From positions 19,049 through 83,048 of the forward strand of contig NZ_QXIY01000017.1 in the NCBI RefSeq assembly GCF_003570995.1: DNA of 64,000 nt. Direction: 5' to 3'. The translations under genes and the position numbers were made by a program. The stretch's first letter is position 1. Each line of letters opens with the position of its first letter. Below are positions 24,682 to 32,979 of this stretch, piece after piece. This DNA comes from Candidatus Cryosericum septentrionale. Its GTDB lineage: Bacteria; Caldisericota; Caldisericia; Cryosericales; Cryosericaceae. The notes under the pieces were generated by a model. That model made no database searches. It was given only the letters and a program-made list of their open reading frames with translations, and had not been told where the DNA came from.

Positions 24682-25572
24682 ATGGACATCAGGGACCATC
24701 TCAACGAGGAAGCGCACTACATCGACGGAGTGCTGGCTGACTGCCTTGCTCCGCTTCAGGGATCTGTCATGCATGCAGCGATGTCCTATGCGCTGCTTTC
24801 TCCGGGCAAGCGTGTGCGGCCTGCCCTGTGTCTTGCCGTCTATGAGGCATGCACCCGCGACAGGGAGCGCATCAAGCCGGTCCTCGCTGCCATCGAGATG
24901 GTACACGCGTACTCCATCATTCAGGATGACCTGCCCTCGATGGACAACAGCGACCTTCGGCGCGGCAAGCCGACGACGCACAAGGTTCACGGCGAGGACA
25001 TGGCGCTTCTGGCTTCCGATGCATTGCTGACCATGGCATTCGAGGAGCTTTCATCCGCGCAGATGGTCGGTGCCTTCGGCGCTGAGCGGTGCCTTGATGC
25101 AGTGCGGACGATGGCCACTCTGGTGGGTGCCGAGGGTCTCGTCGGCGGGCAGGCAATGGACATCATCACCTCCAGCGACGAACATGTCGAGCTGGGCACG
25201 ATCGAGTACATCCACAAGAACAAGACTGCCGCACTTATCCAGGCTTCGGTGCTGCTTGGCGGCATTTTCGGCTGTGCCAGCGAGACTGACATGGGCAGAC
25301 TGCGTGCATTTGGCGAGAGCTTTGGCATGGCGTACCAGATCGTGGATGACATCGCGGACGCCAGTGCAACCGAAGCGCAAACTGGCAAGACTGCCGGTCA
25401 GGATGTCAAGAACCGGAAGGCGACCTATGTGACCGTGCTGGGGCTTGCTGACGCCAGGGAGAAGGCATTGCAGTATCTAGCGAGCGCTCGTGAGTCCGCG
25501 CTTGCGCTGGACAGCGGTGGAGACTTCCTGACGGGGCTTGTCGACCTTCTTGCGGAAAAGGCTCGAAGTTGA
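24682..25572 (+). CDS. ispA: Polyprenyl (farnesyl/geranylgeranyl) diphosphate synthase
   Basis: 296 residues from the ATG at 24682 (AGGGAG upstream); the frame is open further 5' but overlaps acyP in a non-conserved way. The first aspartate motif is QDDLPSMD (the DDxxxxD form of bacterial short-chain synthases) and the second is VDDIADA. KRVRPALC and RRGKPTTHK are the substrate-binding basic motifs. It condenses isopentenyl and allylic diphosphates; chain length is probably C15-C20. It overlaps dxs by 4 nt, so both isoprenoid genes are coupled. Confidence 0.93.
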   Translation: MDIRDHLNEEAHYIDGVLADCLAPLQGSVMHAAMSYALLSPGKRVRPALCLAVYEACTRDRERIKPVLAAIEMVHAYSIIQDDLPSMDNSDLRRGKPTTHKVHGEDMALLASDALLTMAFEELSSAQMVGAFGAERCLDAVRTMATLVGAEGLVGGQAMDIITSSDEHVELGTIEYIHKNKTAALIQASVLLGGIFGCASETDMGRLRAFGESFGMAYQIVDDIADASATEAQTGKTAGQDVKNRKATYVTVLGLADAREKALQYLASARESALALDSGGDFLTGLVDLLAEKARS

Positions 25573-27416
25573 TTCTCGAGCACGTCTCCTCTCCTGCTGA
25601 CATCCGGGGGCTGGACATCCCGCACCTGCGGACGCTGGCGGCCGAATGCAGGCAGGTCATTCTCGACACGTGTTCGACCAACGGTGGGCACCTTGCGTCG
25701 AATCTGGGAGCCGTCGAGCTGACGATCGCGCTGCACATGACGCTGAATACGCCGACGGACCAGTTGGTCTGGGACGTGGGGCACCAGTGCTACACGCATA
25801 AGCTTCTCACCGGCCGGTACAAGTCGTTCAGCACGCTCCGGCAATGTGGGGGGATCAGCGGGTTCGTGAACCCCAATGAATCCCCGTATGACACATTCCT
25901 GGCCGGACACGCGTCGACGTCGCTTTCCATAGCAGCAGGCCTCTTGGTGGCGCGGCGTCTGGACGGCGGGAACCAGCGCGTAGTCGCGGTCATCGGTGAT
26001 GGCGCCTTGTCCGGCGGGATGGCCCTGGAAGCGCTCAACAACCTCGGACGGGCGCACGGCCAATGTCTCGTCATCCTCAACCACAACGACATGTCCATCT
26101 CCCCCTCCGTAGGAGGCATGGCGCGGGCACTCAACCGTCTGCGGACGCGTGCATGGTACCTGCGCGCGCGCGAGTCTCCGCTGGTGGGACGCGGGCTTCG
26201 CTGGCTGAGAACCCTGGTCAAACGGCTGTACCTCCCCACGATCTTCTTCGAGGAGCTGGGTTTCCGGTATTTCGGGGTCGTGGATGGACATGACATCGGC
26301 GAACTCATCGAAGCGATCGACATGGTCAAGGATATCCAGCAGCCTGTCGTCCTGCAGGTCGTGACCGTCAAGGGCAAGGGATACGAGCTGGCCGAACGGC
26401 AGCCGTCTCAATTCCATGGCGTCGCACCGTTCGTCATCGACAATGGGCTGAGCAAGCAGGAGAAGTCCATACCGACCTACTCCGACGTATTTGGCGAGAC
26501 GCTGATACGGCTTGCGGAGACAGACCCCCGCATCGTCGCCATCACGGCTGCGATGATGGACGGCACCGGTCTTGCCGAGTTTGCCAGGCGCTTTCCCGAT
26601 CGCTGTTATGATGTCGGCATTGCCGAGCAGCATGCTGTCGGCATGGCGGCGTCGCTGGCCAGTCGAGGGTACAAGCCGTACGTCGCAGTCTACTCGACGT
26701 TCCTCCAGCGGGCGTACGATCAGATCGTCCACGATGTCGGCATCGGCGGTTTGCCCGTACGGTTCGCGGTCGACCGGGCTGGACTGGTCAGCGACGACGG
26801 ACCGACGCATCAGGGTGTCTTCGACGTCGGCTTTCTGAAGATCGTTCCCGGCATGACCGTGTGTTCCCCGGGCGACCGGGCGGACCTGGTGCGCATGCTG
26901 GAACTGTCAGCCGCGGCCACGGGGCCGTTTGCCATCCGGTATCCCAAGGACGTCGCCTACGACCTCAGTGAACAGCTTGGTGAGCGCCCTCCCATGATTC
27001 CTGGGACTGGTGTCATCGTCGCCGACGGGAGTGATGTTGCTATTGTTTCGCTCGGGCCGGTGCTTCGGTCGGCTCTGGAAGCCCGGAAGATCCTTGCAGG
27101 CGATGGAGTCCAGGCGTGTGTCGTGGACCTCCGTTTTGCCCAGCCGCTGGACACCGGCCTCCTCACACGATTGGCCGGCACCTGCCGGGCAGTGTTGCTG
27201 GTCGAAGAAACCACACGTTCTACGGGCGTCTACGACGCAGTCGTCGAAGCGCTCGTCCATTCCGGCATGAACATCTGGCGCATCGAACGGTGTGGTATTC
27301 CCGATGCGTTTCCTGTCCAGGACAAGCGGGCACACCTTCTCAGCACCTATCAACTCGACGCACAGGGATTGGCGCGCGCAGCGCATGGCCTGCTGGCCGG
27401 GGCAGATGGGCGGTAG
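25569..27416 (+). CDS. dxs: 1-deoxy-D-xylulose-5-phosphate synthase
   Basis: 615 residues, TTG start overlapping the ispA stop (TTGA). The thiamine diphosphate site shows VIGDGALSGGMALEALNN and LNHNDMSISP; the transketolase pyrimidine domain shows GIAEQHAVGMAA and DRAGLVSDDGPTHQG. It makes DXP from pyruvate and glyceraldehyde 3-phosphate, the entry step of the MEP isoprenoid pathway that feeds the ispA product next door. Confidence 0.96.
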   Translation: MILEHVSSPADIRGLDIPHLRTLAAECRQVILDTCSTNGGHLASNLGAVELTIALHMTLNTPTDQLVWDVGHQCYTHKLLTGRYKSFSTLRQCGGISGFVNPNESPYDTFLAGHASTSLSIAAGLLVARRLDGGNQRVVAVIGDGALSGGMALEALNNLGRAHGQCLVILNHNDMSISPSVGGMARALNRLRTRAWYLRARESPLVGRGLRWLRTLVKRLYLPTIFFEELGFRYFGVVDGHDIGELIEAIDMVKDIQQPVVLQVVTVKGKGYELAERQPSQFHGVAPFVIDNGLSKQEKSIPTYSDVFGETLIRLAETDPRIVAITAAMMDGTGLAEFARRFPDRCYDVGIAEQHAVGMAASLASRGYKPYVAVYSTFLQRAYDQIVHDVGIGGLPVRFAVDRAGLVSDDGPTHQGVFDVGFLKIVPGMTVCSPGDRADLVRMLELSAAATGPFAIRYPKDVAYDLSEQLGERPPMIPGTGVIVADGSDVAIVSLGPVLRSALEARKILAGDGVQACVVDLRFAQPLDTGLLTRLAGTCRAVLLVEETTRSTGVYDAVVEALVHSGMNIWRIERCGIPDAFPVQDKRAHLLSTYQLDAQGLARAAHGLLAGADGR

Positions 27417-27420
27417 CGGC

Positions 27421-27448
27421 TTGAAGCCTCGCACATCCGTCGTACACT
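27421..27448 (+). promoter_or_regulatory. Promoter placed directly on the nadK start (predicted leaderless)
   Basis: TTGAAG (27421-27426), 16 nt, TACACT (27443-27448). Only 7 nt separate the -10 element from the GTG start, so the mRNA would begin at or next to the start codon; no Shine-Dalgarno is present. Confidence 0.6.
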
Positions 27449-27455
27449 GTACAGC

Positions 27456-28289
27456 GTGATGAAGAGTATCGTCTACTGCCGCGGGGACTCGAAGGATGCG
27501 CGCGAACTCGAGGGCGAGATTCGGCCATATCTGACAGGCAAGGGGGTCGAGGTCGTCAGCCTGACCTCCAGGGACGACCTGTCCACCATCCCGTCGGGAG
27601 CGGTGGACGGTTCCTTCATTCTGAGCCTGGGTGGCGATGGGACCTTTCTGCGCGCCGCACGGCTCAGCACCCAGCTGGGCTTGCCCGTCCTGGGCATCAA
27701 CCTGGGCTCTCTCGGCTTCCTCACGGACGTCGAAGAGAACGAGGTCTATGCGTCGCTTGATGCTGTCCTCGCGCATACGTACACGGTGGAGCACCGGCTC
27801 GTCCTCGAGGCCCGCCTCGTGCGCGAGGGTCAGGAGATCCTCAATACGACAGCCATCAACGACATTCTGGTGGTCCGGGAGCTTACGGGCAAGATCCTGA
27901 CGTTCGAGGTCTTCATCGGTGGCGTGCGCGCAGGACAGCTCACAGCAGACGGCATCATGGTGTGCACACCCACTGGTTCGACAGGGTACTCCCTGTCCGC
28001 CGGAGGCCCTATCGTCGACCCTACCGTGGAAGCACTTGTGCTCACTGCTCTTGCGCCCCACGACTTCACGTCGAGGCCTCTGGTCGTATGGGCAGGCAGT
28101 GAGATCACCATCAAAGTGAAGCCGTCGCGAGACAAGGCGGCCTTCATACGTGACGGAGAGCGTGTCGGCGACATCCACAGCTTTGACACGGTAAGCGTGA
28201 AGAGATACCCCCAGGACGTTGCTATCATCCGGTTGCGCGAGAAGAACTTCTACAAGGTCTTGGGTGCCAAGTTCCACTGGGGCTGCTGA
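27456..28289 (+). CDS. nadK: NAD kinase
   Basis: 277 residues from GTG 27456 (ATG at 27459 equally possible). The ATP-NAD kinase signature LGGDGTFLRAAR lies near residues 58-69. The second signature follows: TPTGSTGYSLSAGGPIVDP, then the C-terminal beta sandwich. It phosphorylates NAD to NADP. There is no Shine-Dalgarno; the promoter abuts the start codon. It is 2 nt from recN, an arrangement shared with many Firmicutes. Confidence 0.95.
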   Translation: MMKSIVYCRGDSKDARELEGEIRPYLTGKGVEVVSLTSRDDLSTIPSGAVDGSFILSLGGDGTFLRAARLSTQLGLPVLGINLGSLGFLTDVEENEVYASLDAVLAHTYTVEHRLVLEARLVREGQEILNTTAINDILVVRELTGKILTFEVFIGGVRAGQLTADGIMVCTPTGSTGYSLSAGGPIVDPTVEALVLTALAPHDFTSRPLVVWAGSEITIKVKPSRDKAAFIRDGERVGDIHSFDTVSVKRYPQDVAIIRLREKNFYKVLGAKFHWGC

Positions 28290-28291
28290 CG

Positions 28292-30001
28292 ATGCTTCTG
28301 GCACTGGACATCCACAATCTGGCCATCGCGCACGATGTTCATGTATCCTTCGATGACGGGTTGAATGTCATCACCGGCGAGACGGGGGCGGGCAAGACTA
28401 TTCTCGTGCGAGCAATCAGTGCAGTGCTGGGGGGCAAGCTGACCAGTGACTTCATCAGCGTGGGGGCGGACAGTCTGCGACTGGATGCAGAGTTCGCGCT
28501 TCCGCGTGTCTGTTCACTGCGGGATATGCTGGGCGACCTCGTGACGGACGACGACATGACCGTCGTGGCCACGCGCGAGGTGGACCGCACCGGCAGGCAC
28601 AAGTATCGCATCAACGGGCGCATCGTCCCCATCAGTACACTGAGATTGCTCGGCGAGAGTCTTGTGGACGTCCACGGGCAGCACGAGCCACAGTCGTTGC
28701 TGGTACGTGAGAATCACCTCCAGCTTCTAGACTCTTTTCTCGGGCACGACACCCAGACTGAGCGGGAGCTCTTTGGCACGAGGCTCGCAGAGTTGCGCGC
28801 CGCACGCCGTGAACTGGAACAGATGGAGACGCGCCGGGCAGAATGGGACAATGAGACCACCTATCTGGAGTTCGCGTCGGAAGAGCTTGAACGTGCGCAG
28901 TTGAGGGCGGGAGAGGACGGCCTGCTCATCGCAGAACAGCGGCTTCTGGAGAACGTCCGTGAGCTGCAGGAGCAATTGGGCCAGGCGTGGGCCGCCCTTG
29001 CCGGAGACGAATCCCGGGACAGCGAAGGAATCGTGAGGCAGGTCGGCAGACTGCACCACACCATCGATGCCCTGTGCTCGATCGACCCGCGTCTGAACGA
29101 TGTGGCATCCCTGCTGGATGGGGCGCAGGCGAGTCTCAAGGAAGCCGGGTCCACTCTGAGTGACTATCTCAGCAGGCTTGAGCTGGATGACGCGCGACTG
29201 GCACAGGTGACTGAGCGGCTGGACGCCATTGCCAGACTCGAGGAGAAGTATCACAAGGACCTCGACGGTCTGCTTGCATTTGAGACGGAGATCGACGGCA
29301 AGTTGCATGAACGCCACGAGCGGGCGGGCGACGAGGCCGGCCTGCGTGGCCACATAGCGCAGCTGGAGAACGAGCTTTCGACCATCGGCGCATCACTGAC
29401 GGCGAAACGCAAGCAGGGTGGCCCCGTCCTTGCGCGCAAGGTCGAGGAACAGCTTGCTGAGCTGGCCATGTCCAATGCCCGGTTCGTCTGTTCCATCGAG
29501 CAGAGCGTCGACGAGCAGGGTATCGCTGTTGGGGATGAGCGTTTCAAGGCATCTGAGACGGGTCTGGACGTAGTCGAGTTCCTTATTGCTCCCAACCCGG
29601 GGGAGGGACTGCGTCCTCTCAGAGAGATCGCATCCGGCGGAGAGCTTTCGCGTGTCATGCTCGCGCTCAAGACGGTATTCGCCGAGACCGACCAGATTCC
29701 TACCATGGTGTTCGACGAGGTGGATGCCGGCATCAGTGGCGAAACGGGGCTTGCAGTTGCCGGCAAGCTAAGCAGCCTTAGCATGCATCGCCAGGTCATC
29801 GTCATCACCCATCTGCCCACCATCGCGGCCAAGGCTGGAACGCACCTCGTCATCTCCAAGGAGCAGAGCGAGGATGCCACCACAGTGGAAGTGCACCGCG
29901 TCACGGGCGAGGAGCGTGTCCGTGAGCTGGCGCGGATGGTGTCGGGCGACCAGGTGTCCGAGGTCGCTCTGGCCAACGCTCGCGAGTTTTTGTTTCCCTA
30001 G
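28292..30001 (+). CDS. recN: DNA repair protein RecN
   Basis: 569 residues, full length. SMC-like ATPase: Walker A GETGAGKT near residue 29, a long coiled coil in the middle, then the signature ASGGELSRVMLALK and Walker B TMVFDEVDAGISGETG, D-loop and the THLPTIAAKA switch. It acts early in double-strand break repair. Start 2 nt after nadK. Confidence 0.95.
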   Translation: MLLALDIHNLAIAHDVHVSFDDGLNVITGETGAGKTILVRAISAVLGGKLTSDFISVGADSLRLDAEFALPRVCSLRDMLGDLVTDDDMTVVATREVDRTGRHKYRINGRIVPISTLRLLGESLVDVHGQHEPQSLLVRENHLQLLDSFLGHDTQTERELFGTRLAELRAARRELEQMETRRAEWDNETTYLEFASEELERAQLRAGEDGLLIAEQRLLENVRELQEQLGQAWAALAGDESRDSEGIVRQVGRLHHTIDALCSIDPRLNDVASLLDGAQASLKEAGSTLSDYLSRLELDDARLAQVTERLDAIARLEEKYHKDLDGLLAFETEIDGKLHERHERAGDEAGLRGHIAQLENELSTIGASLTAKRKQGGPVLARKVEEQLAELAMSNARFVCSIEQSVDEQGIAVGDERFKASETGLDVVEFLIAPNPGEGLRPLREIASGGELSRVMLALKTVFAETDQIPTMVFDEVDAGISGETGLAVAGKLSSLSMHRQVIVITHLPTIAAKAGTHLVISKEQSEDATTVEVHRVTGEERVRELARMVSGDQVSEVALANAREFLFP

Positions 30002-30025
30002 TCATTGATGCAAGAGGTGCCCCAT

Positions 30026-31084
30026 ATGATTCTTGCTATCAATCCTGGATCTACATCTACAAAAGTTGCCTTGTATGAGGGATCCGAACTCGTCGCCCAA
30101 GAATCGCTTGACCATTCAGCTGACGAGCTGGCGCACTTTCACGGCATCGCTGACCAGCTGCCGATGAGAACACAGGCGGTCCTGGACTTCCTGTCGCGCC
30201 ACGGCACGAGCGCCACAGATCTGGAAGCAATCATGGCGCGCGGCGGACTGCTGCATCCACTGGCATCGGGAATCTACGCCGTGAATGACAGGATGCTGCA
30301 TGATTGTATCGAAGGCGCGGTGCATGAGCATGCGGCGAATCTGGGAGCACCGATCGCGCATGCGCTTGCCGCGGGCGCCGGCATTCCGTGCTACATCGCC
30401 GACCCCGTGTCGGTGGACGAGTTCGAGGACGTCGCTCGCATCTCCGGCCTCAAGGAACTCCCGCGGCGGTCACTGGTCCATGCGCTGAACATCCGCAGGG
30501 TTGCCTACGACATCGCGAAGGCTCATGGTAAGGCATTGAACGAGATGAACATGATCGTGGCCCACCTCGGCGGAGGCATCTCCATTGCACCACTTTGCCA
30601 GGGGCGCATCGTGGATGTCAACAACGCCAACGAGCAGGGGCCGTTTTCGCCTGAACGTGCGGGAGGGCTCCCCGCCTCCGCGCTCGTGCGGCTGTGCTTC
30701 GAGGAAGGGGCGACCGAGGCTGAGGTCGTCAAGCGGTTGACGCGCACGGGCGGTCTCGTGTCGTATCTCGGCACGAACGACGCACGGGAAGTGCAGCGCC
30801 GCGTCGATATGGGAGACAGCGAGGCGGCACTCGTCCTGCAAGGCATGGCCTATCAGATCGCCAAGGAAATCGGCGCCATGGCCACCGTACTGGAGGGCGA
30901 TGTCGACGTCATCGTCCTGACCGGAGGGCTGGCACACAATGACGCCATCGTGGGATGGGTCACCGCAAGGGTCGGCTTCATCGCGCCGGTCGAAGTCGTG
31001 CCGGGTGAGAACGAGCTGGAGGCTCTCAACGACGCGTACCTGCGCCTCAGACAAGGCATCGAGACCGAAAGAACATACGCATAG
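30026..31084 (+). CDS. buk: Butyrate kinase
   Basis: 352 residues from the ATG at 30026 (GAGGTG upstream). ASKHA acetokinase fold: LAINPGSTSTKVALYEG (phosphate 1), MIVAHLGGGISIAP, the NNANEQGPFSPERAG substrate segment typical of butyrate rather than acetate kinases, and VLTGGLAHND. It makes ATP from butyryl phosphate, or a branched-chain equivalent. Two phosphate acyltransferase genes follow at once, giving a full acyl-CoA to acid route. Confidence 0.94.
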   Translation: MILAINPGSTSTKVALYEGSELVAQESLDHSADELAHFHGIADQLPMRTQAVLDFLSRHGTSATDLEAIMARGGLLHPLASGIYAVNDRMLHDCIEGAVHEHAANLGAPIAHALAAGAGIPCYIADPVSVDEFEDVARISGLKELPRRSLVHALNIRRVAYDIAKAHGKALNEMNMIVAHLGGGISIAPLCQGRIVDVNNANEQGPFSPERAGGLPASALVRLCFEEGATEAEVVKRLTRTGGLVSYLGTNDAREVQRRVDMGDSEAALVLQGMAYQIAKEIGAMATVLEGDVDVIVLTGGLAHNDAIVGWVTARVGFIAPVEVVPGENELEALNDAYLRLRQGIETERTYA

Positions 31085-31092
31085 GGGGATCC

Positions 31093-31995
31093 ATGGAGAT
31101 CAGGACATTCGACCAGTTGCTGGAAGAGGCGAAGAAGCGCGGCCGCAGGAAGTTGGCCGTCGCATTCCCCGAGGAAGTCTCGCTGCATGCGGCTCTGCTG
31201 GCGCATGAGGCGGGCATTGCAGCGCCCATCCTGGTGGGCATTCCTGACAGGATCCGTGAGCTGCTGAGCCAGGCTGGAGTCGATACCGACGCATTCGAGA
31301 TTGAGGAAGCCGGCTCGCCCTCCGAAGCCTGTGCTGTCGCGGTGGCGCTTGCGCGCGACGACAAGGTGGACATCATCCTCAAGGGTGGGGCGCAGACGGC
31401 CCAGATGCTGCACGCAGTGCTGGACAAGGAAAACGGCATCCGGGCCAGCAAGGTGCTTTCCGAGTGCTCGCTGTACGAGGACACGCGCGTACGCCACTCG
31501 CTCCTGGCTGTCGTCGACGGCGGCATCCTGATCGCTCCGACGCTCGAAGAGAAGGTGGAGGCCATCAGGAATACGGTCAACGTGTACCACAAGCTGGGGT
31601 ACGAGAACCCAAAGGTAGCTGTGCTGGCAGCCGTCGAGACAGTGACCGACAAGATGCCATGCACGGAGGATGCAGCGATCATAGCGCGGATGTGGGAGCG
31701 CGGACAGATCAAGGGATGCGTCGTGGACGGACCTCTTGCGCTGGATAACGCCATCTCTGAGCGTGCGGCAGCCATCAAGGGCCTGAGTGGTCCCGTCGTG
31801 GGTAATGCGGACATTCTCATCGTGCCCGACATTGAGGGTGGCAACCTGCTTGGGAAGTCCATGAGCTACTTTGCAGGATTCACGTCTGCGCACGTGACGA
31901 TCGGCGCCCGGAAGCCAGTCCTCGTACCCTCAAGGGCCGACGACGGACGAACCAAGCTCATGTCCGTGGCGCTGGGCATCGTAGCCTACTACTAG
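31093..31995 (+). CDS. ptb: Phosphate butyryltransferase (first of two tandem paralogues)
   Basis: 300 residues. PTA_PTB domain: KLAVAFPEE at the N-terminus, KGGAQTAQMLHAVLDKENGIR, DGPLALDNAIS and the C-terminal GNADILIVPDIEGGNLLGK motif. It interconverts butyryl-CoA and butyryl phosphate. It is 8 nt after buk and 10 nt before a second, divergent copy. Confidence 0.93.
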   Translation: MEIRTFDQLLEEAKKRGRRKLAVAFPEEVSLHAALLAHEAGIAAPILVGIPDRIRELLSQAGVDTDAFEIEEAGSPSEACAVAVALARDDKVDIILKGGAQTAQMLHAVLDKENGIRASKVLSECSLYEDTRVRHSLLAVVDGGILIAPTLEEKVEAIRNTVNVYHKLGYENPKVAVLAAVETVTDKMPCTEDAAIIARMWERGQIKGCVVDGPLALDNAISERAAAIKGLSGPVVGNADILIVPDIEGGNLLGKSMSYFAGFTSAHVTIGARKPVLVPSRADDGRTKLMSVALGIVAYY

Positions 31996-32005
31996 GGGGA
32001 CTGGT

Positions 32006-32908
32006 ATGGGACCAATGACGCATCTTTCGGACATTCCGGCCGCAGTGAAGGGCCTGCCGCGTAAGCGCATGGCAGTGGCTTATGGCGAAGACGCTCACAC
32101 ACTGCAAGCGGTACAGCGCGCAGTCAGGGAGGACATTGTCGACGCTATCGTCGTGGGCAGCGCGGCGAAGATCGCGGAGGTGGCAGCGGCGAGTGACGTC
32201 GACACCAGCCTCTTTGAGATCATGGACGTCCAGGGAGAGCTGCCTTCGATCAAAGCAGCCGTGAAGCTGGTCCGTGATGGAAGCGCGCATATGCTGATGA
32301 AGGGCCTTGCTCACACGGACAACTACATGCGGGGCATCCTTGACAAGGAGAACGGCCTGCTGCCCGAGGGCGGCCTGCTGTCACACGTGGCCGTGTTCGA
32401 GGCTCCCAACTACCCGCGTCTTATCATCATGTCAGACGTTGCCGTCGTGCCGCTTCCCTCACTGCAGGACAAGGTGCGCATCACGAAGCTGACCGTGGGT
32501 GTTGCGCGTAGCCTTCGCATCGATGTCCCGAAAGTGGCGTTCCTGTCGGCGAGCGAGAGTGTGCTGAAGTTCGCAAGCAGCCAGGAGGCCGCAGTGCTGG
32601 CCGGAATGGCGGTCCGAAAGCAGTTTGGCGCCATCATCGGTGAGGGGCCGATCTCCATCGACTGCGCGCTGTTCCCTGACGCTTGCCAGATTAAGGGTTT
32701 CACGGGCCGCATCCAGGGGGACGCGGACGTCATCATCGTACCGAACATCGAGTCTGGAAACGTCTTCTACAAGGTGCTGTGCAGGTTTGGGGGCGGTGAC
32801 GTCGCGGCTATGGTGACTGGCACGACTGCGCCCTGCATCCTGACCAGCAGGGGGGATTCCGAAGACTCCAAGTTCTACTCCATCGCACTCGGGGCATTGA
32901 ACGCTTGA
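32006..32908 (+). CDS. Phosphate acyltransferase, PTB type (second tandem paralogue)
   Basis: 300 residues, ATG after GGGGGA. Same domain and same length as the preceding gene, with matching blocks (KGLAHTDNYMRGILDKENGLL, DADVIIVPNIESGNVFYKVL), but much diverged, notably in the DGPLALD region (here GPISIDCALF). Probably an old duplication with changed acyl preference, or an intermediate-chain or branched-chain enzyme. It is last in the recN-buk-ptb run. Confidence 0.88.
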   Translation: MGPMTHLSDIPAAVKGLPRKRMAVAYGEDAHTLQAVQRAVREDIVDAIVVGSAAKIAEVAAASDVDTSLFEIMDVQGELPSIKAAVKLVRDGSAHMLMKGLAHTDNYMRGILDKENGLLPEGGLLSHVAVFEAPNYPRLIIMSDVAVVPLPSLQDKVRITKLTVGVARSLRIDVPKVAFLSASESVLKFASSQEAAVLAGMAVRKQFGAIIGEGPISIDCALFPDACQIKGFTGRIQGDADVIIVPNIESGNVFYKVLCRFGGGDVAAMVTGTTAPCILTSRGDSEDSKFYSIALGALNA

Positions 32909-32923
32909 GAACAAGGGTATAAT
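32897..32923 (+). promoter_or_regulatory. Promoter for typA
   Basis: A perfect TATAAT at 32918-32923, with TTGAAC 15 nt upstream (32897-32902) inside the end of the preceding gene. The leader would be about 50 nt and carries the GAAGGGAG site of typA. Confidence 0.65.
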
Positions 32924-32979
32924 AATAGTTTGAGGCCATTGCCGGTCTCCAACCATGCTTGTTTGAAGGGAGTGCTTGA

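Noticed and set aside
25425-26810. Long open frame (461 codons) antisense to dxs
   Set aside because: Mirror of GC-rich codon usage in dxs; no recognisable domain, and it crosses the dxs-ispA boundary.
26907-28304. Long antisense frame (465 codons) across dxs and nadK
   Set aside because: Spans two confidently identified genes on the other strand, low-complexity composition, no motifs.
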